Shown in pieces: positions 10,160 to 22,800 of a DNA stretch of 64,000 nucleotides. The position numbers and the translations under genes were made by a program. The stretch is from Typhlomys cinereus (Eukaryota > Chordata > Mammalia > Rodentia > Platacanthomyidae). How positions within the stretch are numbered: the first letter of the stretch is position 1; the number at the start of each line of letters is the position of its first letter. The DNA is taken from NCBI GenBank assembly GCA_023101885.1, contig JALPQD010000395.1:382001-446000 (forward strand). The letters run 5' to 3'. The notes under the pieces are model-generated. The model was given only the letters and a program-made list of their open reading frames with translations, was not told the DNA's origin and did no database searches.

Positions 10160-13100
10160 GGAGCTGGGGCTTAGACGTGTTTATTCCTTTACAAATCATT
10201 ACAAAACCAGGTCTGGGGCTGTTCACTGCCCCCCACTCCTGTTACCTCAGTGTGTAATGGTTTGCAGCTGGCTGGTCCTTCCCAGTCTGCGGCCTCCTCT
10301 CAAGAGTCCCCTTGGAGGCTGGGAAGGAGCAGGGGGAAAGCCCACCCCGCCCACCCCAGCGTTGTAAAGTGCCTCAACAGGGACAGCACCCAGGATGTCC
10401 CAGCCCCAGCCTCTCCTCTCCAAGCCCTCAGGACCTCAGAGTGGATCCTTTCTGAGCCCCAGAGGCTCCCTGGCAGGGAAAGCCCCGTCCTGCTGGAGTG
10501 GAAAGGGAGGCCTGGACTTCAACAGCCAGGCTGATGGCAGCTGGGCTGCGGGATACAGGAGCCCCCCCCCAATCCTGGGGGTGTTTGCACAAAAATACCC
10601 TAAAATTTTCCAGAGGGAGGTGAGAAAGGGCGCCCCTAGTCATTCCCCCAAGGAATGGTAGTTGGGGGGATTCAGATTTAGGGGCATTGTAAGGGCGGAG
10701 CCGTAGGGTCTCTGCTCTACAAAGGAACCTGATAAGAGCAGAGGGTGCTAGAAAGTGGGAGGGGCTTGTCCAAGGTCACTTAGAAACCAAGATCCAGACA
10801 CCTGCCTCCTACCTGCAGAATCCCCCCACTACTGCAAGCCCGAGGATTCTTTGGTCAGGTTTCCTGCCAACTCCCACCCCACACAATCTCAACTGAGCTG
10901 GCAACTCAGGGGCAGTGCCAAGCCCCCTGCCCTTGGGACAGGACCCCATCATCCCAGCTAAGGAGGAAGTGATTTGAAATTCATTCCTCGGGCTCCGAAC
11001 CAAAGTCTCATGGGACAGGACATATCCGTAGCCTGACTGATGCAGACCGACCCCAAATACCCTGACTGACTGTGCTCAGACCCTGACTACACGAGAAAGA
11101 CGCCCCTGACACCCGATTAACCACACAGAATCCCAAATCCCTGATTGGTCAAGAGATATCCCCAGCCCTGCTTGGTTGGAGAACACACCCTCATCAAGGC
11201 CCTGACTGGGCGGCCAGCACTCTGGCCAGCCTGGATTGATCATCAAGACCGGCTGGGCCCAGAGCCACTTCTCCGGGCCCCCTCCGAGGTTCCACGGATG
11301 CGGTGGCTAGGTCCAGGAGGGGTGGGAGAAGGTGATGCCGTAGAGCTGGGCCCAGGATGAGAAGACCCTCTTCTCCGTGATGAAGCGATGGTGGTTGCCT
11401 TTGCGGCTGTGCTCATTCTGGATGTAGGTGACGCATTCATCAGGCCCCTTGGGCTCGTAGTAGTGGTACGGCATGCGCTGCAGCCGGGGCCGCTGGCTGG
11501 GCAGGGCACACAGGAGTATCAGGTGGGCACCACAGGGTCCTTCCTCTCCACCCCTCACCTGCTGGAGGGCCACAGCCTCCCCATCTATAAAATGGGGACA
11601 CGGTGGACCAGGTTTGCGGCCATCCAGATTCTTCTAGATGCCGAAGTGGAAGGCAGTGGTGATATTGTGGGGCTCTGGGACCCACCTAGTCCACCCTTGA
11701 GGGTTTTTGAGGCCTTACGACCCTCAATACATACTGTCCTCAATTTTTCTCACCTATGAAATGGAGGCCCCTCATGGCGGCTGTGAAAGAGGAAGGCGGG
11801 CAGTAAACTCAGCCACAACTGGTACGAAGTCCCCGTTGGTAAGACAGTTGTTACCAAAGGTCTTTTCATTATTATGAAAAAACCAACCTAGCTCACTAGG
11901 AATGGAAGACCACCTTTGCACAGGCTCCTAGAGGCACCTGGGGTAAGGTCTCCAGGCTTTGCAGCTTTAGTTCCCAGTGGCCAGCCACTGGGCACTGCCC
12001 CCAGAGGGTACTGGGCAGGAGGGCTCACCTGCAGTAGTCGGGAGGGACCATGCCATAGACGTGCACGTGGTCACACAGCTCCACCGCAATCACCATGGTG
12101 AACCAGCCTGTACTCAGCCATGAATGGGACTTCTCCCTGGGGGCGGAGGTGGGTGACCATGAGGGGACATGCAGCAGGGTGGCAAGCGGGCAGGGAGGAT
12201 GGTCAACCCACGCGGAGGCTCCTAGAAACTCTCCCACCATCCACCCGGGCTCTGCTTCCATATCAATGCCCATGTCCCACCCGCGGTGGCAGGGCCCAGG
12301 CAAAGTGAGGGGCATGGGGGGGGCACGTGGGACTAAGGTTAGGAATAAATGCCCCAGGAGGCGAGGCAGAGGAGCAGGCTGCACCTGTCCTGAGAGCCAA
12401 CTCCAAAAGAGACTTAAGGCAGAGAAGGTCACGCTGGGGTGTCCACAGAACAGCTGAGAAACTGGGGCCCTGCTGCCACCGAAGCAGCCACCAGCCACAT
12501 GTGGCCTCCCAAGCACTTGACATAGAGTCAGAGGTGCTGTGTGAGATACACATGGGAATCCTTGGGTAGTATGAAAACAGGACAGAATAGGTCACCCCAG
12601 GGCAGTGAGCTGGTTCAGTGGTACCTGCTAGAAAACCTGGTGACCTGAGTTCAATTCCCTGAAGGTCACATCTGGAGAGAACTGACTTCTGAAAATTGTG
12701 CTCTGACCTCTGTCTGTGCACCATGACACGCACAGGCATACACACATAAGTAAATAAAGAACCACATCTCTAGCCAGTCTGATACAGAAGGATGACACAA
12801 ATTGCCAAAGTTAGAAACAAAAGAGGAGAAATAGGGTTGGAGAGATGGCTCAGAGGTTAAGGCCTTTGCCTCACAGGGAGAAGGATCTGAGTTCGAATCC
12901 CAGACCCCACATAAAAATACTAGGCCAAAATGGTAGCGGCCTGCACTTCCATCCCTGGAAGGCCGAGTCTAGGAAACCTTAGGACAAGCAATAAGGAGGT
13001 AGAGAAATCCAGCATGATGTGGACTTGGACAGGCACACACACATAAGGGCCCTCTTCTACACACATCCATATCCACATACGCAAAAAAAAAAAAAAAAAA

Positions 13101-16100
13101 AAAAAGAGATTACCATGCTCTCCCACAGAGCTTAGAAGGATGAGAAAACTACACAAAGAAATTTGATAACTCTCATGAAATAGGCCAAAACCTTAAAAGT
13201 CTATAAACTACCCAAGAATAAACAGGCCACCTGAATATCCTAAAACTCTTAAAGACACGGAATTAAGTGAAACCCTGGAGACTGAGGGGTGTAGTTTAGT
13301 AATAGAGCTTGGCATGGTCTGAGGCCTGGATTCTAATGACAGCATTACAAAACAAAATACTAAGCAAAACAAAAGCTTTCTGAAGAACTCTCCAGATCTG
13401 CAGCTCCATGGTAAACTCTGCCCAACATTCAAAGAGAAACAATATGAATGCTACACAATGGGCTTCCACAAAACAGAGGAGGTGGGCTGGAGAGATGGCT
13501 CAGGGGTTAAGGCTTTGCCTCAAAAGTAGACGGTCCTGAGTTTGGATTTCATGTTCCACGTAAAAAAACGCAAGTGGAAATAGCTGCAGCCTGTACTTCA
13601 GGCCCTGATGGGCAGAGCCTGGGGAAATCTCAGACCAAAGCAAAAAGGTGATAGAAGCAATCCTCTGGTACACACACTTTAGCACAGCATGCAAAAATAA
13701 ATAAATAGGTATCTTAAAAAATAAAAATAAACAAAAGGATATCTTTAAAAAACAATAAACGAAAACCAGCAAAGAAATACTTATCAATGCATTTTCTGAG
13801 ACAAGTAGAACCCCAGCAAAAACAATAAAAGGCAATAAAAGCACATTGGATTGACCATCCTGGCCAGTGTAATGAGGCAAGAAAAAAGAACTAAGACACA
13901 TAGATTAGAAAGGAACAAAATATAACTGCCTACATATATGTCACATGATCGTTTATAAAAACCCAGAGGCTCTACAAAAATCTCCTTAGCTCAGTAAGTT
14001 AGTTTCACAGTTACAAGGTCATCACATAAAAAAAATCCACTGGCAGGGGCTGGTAAGATGGTCATCAAGCCAAGCATCTGCTCATAAACATGGAGACCTG
14101 AGTTTGATCCCTGGAGGCCCACATGGTAAAAGGAGAGAACCGACTTCCCAAAGTTGTCCTCTCACCTCCACCCATGAGCCTTTCCCTAGCTCAAATAAAT
14201 CTAAAATTAAAAAATAAAAGCTAAAGCTGTTGTTAAAGCAAATACAAGCAATGAGCAACTGGGATCCAAAAATTAAAAATTTCAGTCTCCAGATTTTTAA
14301 AAATAATTACACATAAATCTTGCATATATACAGGAGTACATGCTGGATTAAATAAAATACACTAAAGTTAAATGAATCTATTATTACCATTAGCTTTTTT
14401 TAATGTGGCTGCTGTGGCATTTGAAGTTATGACCCACATTATATTTATATTACAGGTTTCCAGGGAGATGAGTCAGAAAAGAGCATGCTGGGAATGATGG
14501 AGACTTAGCATAGAGCATGCTGAGAATAACTGTGTGTTTTAGACAAGGCATGCTGAATAGTCAGGATTTTACACCGGGTGCTGCCAGGAGCATTGTGCAT
14601 GCTTAGAGCAGAGCATTCTGGGAGCTCTTGCTCCCTCTGGGTGGTGCACGCTGTAAAGTGAAGCTATGCCCAGCATGCTGGAGATGACCCACGTACAGCT
14701 TAGCTCTCCTAGCAAATTGGAGCCTAGAGAGCAGCAAGAAGCGCCCACACCCTTGCAGCAGTGCATGCTGGGGGCAGTGCATGCTGGGGGCAGTGCATGC
14801 TGGGGGCAGTGCATGCTGGGGGCAGTGCATGCTGGGGGCAGTGCATGCTGGGGGCAGTGGCAGGAGCAGGCAGAGACACAGCAGAGATGGACGGACGGGG
14901 CAGGCGGGAGGCTGGTACCTGTCCTTGCCCGTCTCACCCCGGAAGAGGTCGTCGAACTGCTGCATGCGGTTGGGAGAGACGGCGTAGGCCTCCATGTTGG
15001 GGAACGCAAGGCCCGCCCGCTGGATGACCCGCAGCAGGCTGCCCTGAGGCTTCTGCATCTTGCTTGGGGGGCCCCAGAAGATGAACACAGTTTCAGGGGT
15101 CCGGTTGACAAACTCCTGGGGCCTCCGCAGTACACGGAACACACTGGAATGGGCCACTACCCGGAAGGTGGTCTTGTTGCCAACATCGGCGGAATAGCCA
15201 GTGGTGGGCGCATCATTCATGCGGATGGTACATTCGGCCCGCTCGATCTCGGGGCCCAGTCTGGTGCCCAGCAGGTGGCTGGAGCTGGTGACGATCACGC
15301 ACTGGTTGCACCTCGAAGGCAGCGTCTGAGAGGCAGGAAAGTGAACTCTACCATAGGCGCCCGGTGTGGTGGGGTCCTATGCTCCACACACCTGACCTTC
15401 AGATGTTCCAAAGACAAGGACAACTGCTCGATGTCCAGCAAATAAAAAATTGGAGCACAGAAACCAACAAAGGACACCTGGTTTGCCCTCTCAAGAAGCT
15501 TCAGTGTAAAAAAAAAAAAAGAAGCTTCAGTGTAAGTGGGCATGCACACAAGACCCCACCCCACACTGAAGATCCTCGAGAAGGTTACAGATACCGCGGG
15601 AGAAAGAGACTTGTCCTCTTGGGCACAGCCACCACCAAGGCGCCCATGCCTCTGAAAGTTTTACCCCATTAAACTCATTAGCTTCCCCCTATGAAATAAT
15701 AAAATAAAATACATGGAGAAGAAGGGGAGGGTAGTTGGGAAGAAGAGATGAGCATGATTGGGTAATGGGAGGAATGATGAAAACACATCATATGCATGGA
15801 TGAAAGTGTCATGGGGCCGGTGAGGGTTCAGTGGGTAAAGACACTGGGTAAAGACACCTGCTTGCAAAGCTGGAGATCTGAATCAATTGCCAGAAGCCCG
15901 CATGGTGGAAAGAGAGAACTGACTTCTGAAATTTGGCCTCTGACCTCTAACCGTGCACCACGGCACAGAGCACACTTCTGCTCCTCCCCTTCTATGGCAA
16001 ATTAAAAATATATATATATATTTTTTAATTAATTAATTTATTATTTATTCAATTGTGCGTGTATGTGTGTGTGCACGTGTGTATGTATGTATGTGTGTGT

Positions 16101-16792
16101 GTAGAACCACGGAGGAACTCAGGAACCATCATGGACCGCCTCCACATCCTCCTTGTTTACTCTGCCCCGGGATTCACAGGCTCCGCCCTACCAGGACCAG
16201 AAACACAGGCTGCCCCCACTTCCGCCCGGTGTCTATAAGTGGGGTCTAGGATCCGAACTCAGGACCTTCCGCCTGCAAAGCAGAGGCTTAACCTCTGAGC
16301 CACCTCTCCAGCCCCCCAAAATATATATATTTTTAAAGGTCATCATGCAAACCATTATTATGTACAGTTAATGTATGCCAAGAAAAAAATCTAAGCGAGG
16401 GGTTGGCCAGATGGCTCAGCTGGCAGGGTTTTTGTGCACAAACCTGGTAACAGGAGTTGGATCCTCAGAGCCCATGGGAATGGGAGAAAAGAACCACCCC
16501 TAAAGATTGTTCTCCGAGCCCCACATGCATACCTCTTCTGCATGCCTTCTTTCTCTCATACAAATAAAATATTTTCTTAAAAAAAAAAAAAAAACCAACT
16601 TAAGGGGCTGGAGAGATACTCAGGGGTTAAGCCTCTGCCTTGGAAGCAGAGGGTCCGGAGTTGGGATCCTAGATCCCACATACAAACACCAGGCGGAAGG
16701 TCCTGGTGGGCGGAGCCTGTGAATCCCGGGGCAGAGCAAAAAAAAAAAGGCAGTAGAAGCAGTCCATGATGATTCCTGAATTCACCCTTGGT

Positions 16793-16836
<44 letters not shown>

Positions 16837-19800
16837 GAATAAAAAAAAAAAAAAACTTAAAAAGAAGCTTGGAGTTGGGAAAACCAGACAGAGAAATCCA
16901 CAGGGAAAACATTTCATGGGGGCAGGTGACCGGTGCCCAGCACATGGTGGAAGCTTCTTTACAAGACCTGGAGGATAAGAAGCTGCCCTTAGAGAGTGGA
17001 ACTGCACTACTGAGGGAGAGCAAGCAGATGGCTGATGGCAGGTAGCATATTGAGTGCAGATGAAGGGGCTGAGTTAATATGTAGGAGAACATGGGGTGAC
17101 TGCCACACCTTCCCCCAGGAGTACAGCCTGTATGTGAGCACAGGTCTATGTGGCCCAGTTTCCTGGCCTCAGTCCCAGCTCTCCAAAGACAATGCCCCCC
17201 CAAATGTACCTGGGCCATATCGCATCTAACAAGCCCTTGCTCCAGGGACACACCCCACCTTCCCATGGGGGGGCTGCAGCTCCGATCTGAGCTCAGACTC
17301 CTTTCCCTCTACACCACCCACATTTTTCAAATCCCACCATCTCCCCTTCCACCTTTCCTAGTCGCCCTTTAGGACTGTTAAAATACAGGCTGCCTGGGAG
17401 AATGTGGGGGTGTCATAGCTAAAGGACCTCCAAGATATGGAAAGACCTTGGAGAAAACTTGGTAAGGAAGGACAAAGCTACTGAAGGCAAAGAGAAGTCC
17501 CCAGGGATGATTTAAACAATAAACCAGGATTCTAGAAGTGACTGGGCTAAATCGTTTTTTAAAATACTTTTTTTTTAAACTTTACTCTGTGCGTGTGTGC
17601 ATCAGAGGGCACTGTATGTCCCTGTGGAGGGCCAAGGATGACTTGGGGAGTCATGCCCAAGCAATCCTGGATTCCTTCTACCTCTTTTTTACTTTGCTGT
17701 GGGATTTTCCAGGCTGCCACTGATTCCACCTGGCATTTTTACGTGTGACCTGGGATCTGAACTCAAGTCCTTCTGTTTGCGAGGCAGGGTCTTAACCTCT
17801 GAGCCATCTCTCCAGCCCAACTATGCTGTCTTCACAACTAGACCAGGAATGACTTGGCTAATGACTTGACAAAACCAAACCAAACCCCCTGTCCCCACTT
17901 CCCCTGTGCTAGGATTAAAAGCATGCACCACAACCATGCCCAATTCCAATCCAGGGATCGGTGCACGGGCAAGCCCTCTGCCAACAGAGCTACATCTCCT
18001 GACACCGGAGCTGAGCGGATTTTAACACTAACGGCTCCTGGAGAGAACCTAGGCACAGAGAGAACAGAACGCTTGTTGCAGTGAGGGCCTAGGATCTTGA
18101 CCCCCGGGGCAGCAGGGGAGGTCCTCAGGGAGGTGGCCGGCGCTACCTTGTTGCCGAGAATGGGGACGTAGCCGTTGGTGATGCTCCACTTCTTCAGGTT
18201 GGGCCGCCGCGTGCGGCCTCGCAGGGAGCCGTAGTGGAAGACCTCGTTGGCACTGTTGGAGCTGTAGAGGATGAGGATGGTGATGAGGGCAAAGAGGATC
18301 ACGAACACTGCTGACCGCTGCTCCTGGAGAGGGGGAGAGGCCATTGAGAGCCCAGGTACCCAAGAGGACAGCCCCCTCCTTGCTGCCCACCCTGCATGAA
18401 CACCCAGACTAGTTCAGGCGCCTTCTTCTGGCTGGAGGGAGTAACACCCCCTCAATTAGACCATAACTCTGAGCACTAAGGTTGGGGGAAACGTGCACCC
18501 AGATTTTTGGCAACGGCCTGCAGTGCGGAAGGCTTTCTTAAAGAAGCTGAGTACAGGGGTCTATGCCTTGGGAGGCCAAGGCAAAGGAGCCTGCCAAGCT
18601 CGGGGCAAGCCTCACGCTGAGAATGAGATCTGGTCTCATAAGCCGAAGGGCAACAAGGGCTCTCAAGAAGGGCTTCTGGGCAGAACTGGACACTGGCGAC
18701 CCGATTCCCTGAGGTGAAAGGAGGCTGAGACATGGCTCGGGGCATCCCCGTACAGGGCCCCTGTTCTCCTAAGCAGTAACTCTCCAAATTCCCAGGCCTG
18801 CAGGTTCAACAGAGTCAGCTAACCATGGATGAGAGATGCAGCCAGGGGCTGGCGAGATGGCCCAACGGGAAAGGTGCTTCATCCCTGGAAAACCCACGTC
18901 GAGGTGGAAGGAGAGAACAAGTCTCTGACTTCCATACATGCTGTGTGCACACACGCGCACACACACACACACAGACAGACAATAAACACACAAGTGAAAT
19001 TTAAATTCAGAAACATAGCCAGGCCTACAATGGCTGTATCTGTCCTTAACACATACTTTAATCCCTTGTCACTACCCTTGATCATATAGTCACCATGTTA
19101 TTACCTTTTTAAGGCAAGGTTTCATGTGTTCCAGGTCTCTCTGGCCTTGAACTTCTGACCCTCCTGCCTCTTCATTTTGAGTGATGGGATTACAGCTGTG
19201 TGCTGCCACACCCAGTTACTAACCAGGATTTCTGTGGCATTTACACTGTGCCAGTTTTTTTCTTTTTGTATCTGTGTGTGTAGGGATGTGTGTGTGTGCG
19301 TGTGCGTGCGTGTGTGTGTGTGTGTTAGAGGGCACTGTGTGTGCCTGTGGAAACCCAAAGGTGACATCAGGAATCATCCTGGATTTTTTTTTTTTTCCTC
19401 CTTATTGCTTTGCACTGAGGTTTTCCAGGCTCTGCCTGCCAGGGACAGAAAGTGCAGGTCACTGATATTTCCACCCTTTTACATAGGATCTGGGATCTGA
19501 ACTCAAGTCCTTTGCTTGTAAGGCAGAGGCTTACCCTGGAGACATCTCTCCAAACCAATTGTACCAGGTTGACTTAAAGAAGATGAGGACTATGTTAGGT
19601 TACGTGCAAATAGCCATTTTATGGAACTTGGTCATCCTTGGATTTAAGTGTTCTCAGGAACTCCTGGAACCAATCCCTTATGTGTACCAAGGAATAACTA
19701 ATATTGCCACCGCGATAGTTAATACTGGATGTCAACCTGACCACACGTGGAATTAACTAAGATCAGCTGTCCGACTACCTGAAGAGATGATCCAGAGCAA

Positions 19801-22800
19801 GACATTTACAGTACAAAGACCAGCCCTAGATCTCACTGGAACCTCCCAGTAGTGACCAGATAAAAGGAACCACAGAACAGAAGCCTTGGAAGAGAGACTC
19901 TCCAAAGCTGTGCTAGAAAACTCTCTTCCCTCCTGCCACCCGGCTTCTTAGCTTCTTCGACCCTCCAGGAATCACCCAGCCTTCAGCCGTCACCCACTGG
20001 CTACTGGACTGAGCAGCTCGGGGCCTCCAGGATGTTTGCAGCTTGCCTCTAACTTCAGCCGCCACGTCGCCTCCACCATGAAAGACTGTTTCTCCCCTGT
20101 AGAACCGTAAGCAGAATAGATCTCCCTTTCTGCCTTAAGTTGCTTGACGTCGGGTGTCCCTCACAGCAACAGGTACAGTAACTATTCCAGCCCTCCAGCT
20201 CCAGGCTCATCTGATTCACCTGTTCTGTGCAAATGGATCTGGGCTCTGGGAATATTTCCCTTACCAGCCAACTGCATATGAAGCTTGGTCAGCAGAGGGC
20301 GGTGGAGAGAAGCTACAAGGATAAAGGCAGCTTGGGCTGGAGAGATGGCTGGGGATCTCAGGTCCCATGTAAAAAAAAAGGGGGGGGGCGCTGGAGAGGT
20401 GGCTCAGGAGTTAAGCCTCTGCCTTGCAGGCAGAAGGTTCTAAGTTCAGGTCCTAGAGACCCCACGTATAGATGCTGAGTGGAAGCGGGGGCAGCCTGGG
20501 CTTCTGGTCCTGGGCCTGTGAATCCCGGGGCAGAGTAAACTAGCAGGAGGTGGAGGCGGTCCATGGTGGTTCCCGAATTTGCCCGTGGTTCTACACACAC
20601 ACACGCGCGCACACACACACGCGCACACACACATGCACAATTGAATAAAATAAAATAAATTTATATATTTAAAAAAAAAAGCCTGGCGGAAATGGCAGCA
20701 GCCAGCACATTGGGCCTTGGTGGGTGAAGCCTTGGGAAATCCCAGGAAATCCCAGAGCAGAGCAAAAAGGAGGTAGAAGCAATCCAGGATGATTCCTGAA
20801 GTCACCCTTGTCCTCCACATGGACAAACAGTGCCCTCTGACACACACAAACACACACACACAGGCAAGCAAGCACGCTCAATGAAAGAGAAGGAAGGAAG
20901 GAAGGAGGGAGGGAAAGAAAGAAAAGGTTTAAAAAGAAAGAAAGGAAGGAAGAAAGAAAAGTTTTAAAAAGAAAGAAGAATAAAGATAGCTCGAGTAAGC
21001 CCCTGAGTCTTCCAGCTTCTGCTAGGGTCACGAGTTCTCCAAAGGTCAGCTCCTGCAGGGCGCTCAGCCACCTCCAGCACGGGGAGCACCAGAGGTCCCA
21101 GCCTGCCACTCACATTCCATATCAGTAGCCGCGGTGAAGATCAAAACTCAAAATTCGAAGTTACAGTTTCTATGGAGTGCGCATCATTTCTGCAGCGTCG
21201 GGAGTCAAGAATTCTAAGTCTATGGACCAAGGACAGAGTTCAGCAGGTAAGGACCTGCTTAAAAAGCTGGAGACCCCAGTCTGATCCCCGGATGCCCCCG
21301 TGGTAGAAAGGAGAGAACTGACTTCTGCAAGGTGTCTTCTGACCTCCACCAAGACACATACACATACATTCTGCACATACATTCTGTCTCTGTCTCTCTC
21401 AAACAGGTCAAACAAGGACTCTTCAGTGTAGGGCCTGGAATGTAACTGTTGGTCGAGTGCTTGCCTGGCATGTGCCAAGCTCTGAGCTGGATCACACAAA
21501 CAGGACGTGGTGGTGCAGGCCTGTAACCCTAGTGTTCAGGAAGTGGAGGCAGGAGGATCGGAAGTTCAAGATCATTATCTACATATGTTTAAGGCCCGCC
21601 TAGTCCACATAAGACCCTGTCTCAAAAGCAAGCAAAAAGACAAAAACAAAACACCTCAAGTCCAACAATCCTGTGAAATCAGAGACTCTACATTCCTTAA
21701 AGTTCCAGAAGTTCCAGTGCTTTCTTGCTCCCTGCCCGTTGTCACTGGCAATTCCTTGTGTTGAACTTTCCCTGTCAAAGTTCTATAGTGCACCCCCCCC
21801 ACCAGATTCAGAAAGATACAACTGTCTACCCCACTTGTAAACCTCACACTCCTCAAAACTGCAACGGGAAGAGTGACAGACAGAGAGGACGCTCAGGAAA
21901 GCATGAACGAATGATGATGGCACTTCCCGCCACTCAGTGTTATTTCTGACTCTGAACCCCGCTTCCTCCCTCCCCCATCTCCACAGCGTTCCAAAAACGC
22001 CTCCCCCCAGCCTTTCCCACAGATAAACCAGTCAGATCCTAGGAGGACAGAGGAGACCTCCGGCCCAGAAAAAGGCAAGAACTTTCTCCAGAGGCTGAAG
22101 CAGGGCTTAAACCCAGCTCCCCCTCACCCCTTACCAAGCATCTGCCCCTCCCAAGATCCCCCCCCCCTCATGGTGGCCCGGCCAGAAAGATCCAGAAGAG
22201 CCAGGTGGCCCAGGTGAGCGGAAGAAAGGAAGGAACTTACTTTGTTGCTACTCATCTCTTTCCGGCGTCTGCTGAGGGGGAGGGGCCAGCGTCCTGCAGG
22301 TGGCCCGGGGGGCAGGGATGTGGGGTCACACCTGCAAGCCACCAGAAAGGATTATGGCCCGGAGGCCCTCCCCTGGGCGCAGTGGTCGCAGGCCTCCCCT
22401 CTACTCCGGCTGCTCTCCTCCAACCTGGCCTTTGAGGCTCGGGGCTGCATTACCTCTTTTACCCTAGTGCCAACTCATCCTGCTAGGGACAGCGGACCGG
22501 GGAACCCCCACGGTCCCCTGAGACCGAGAGCGAGGGCAGCTCGCTCAGGCCCTCTGCCCTGTGCCTTCATCGACCAGTCAGCGGTGCAAAGGGTCAGGGC
22601 CACCGCCCTGCACGTGACAGTCGTGGTCCTGTCTCGGGCACTTGGCCACAGACGGAAGGGTCTTCCTGCCGGCCTTAGCCCACCTGTGAGGGTCCAGCCT
22701 TGCTGTGGGCTTGACCCCCAATCCTGTCTTCTACTCATCTGTGGCCCGGCCACTCTCCAGGCTTCCATCCATGTTGGTCCCACCTGTAGGCTGGCCAAAA

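Noticed and set aside
14761..14856. Regularly spaced repeat that could be mistaken for a CRISPR array
   Set aside because: Units are directly adjacent with no spacers, in an intron of a mammalian gene; it is a minisatellite.
18324..18344. Open frame extending the St6galnac6 anchor exon upstream to an ATG (MASPPLQEQRS)
   Set aside because: The stretch includes a strong pyrimidine tract and CTCCAG acceptor, and the spliced alternative MSSNKEQRS matches the family. The extension is intron.
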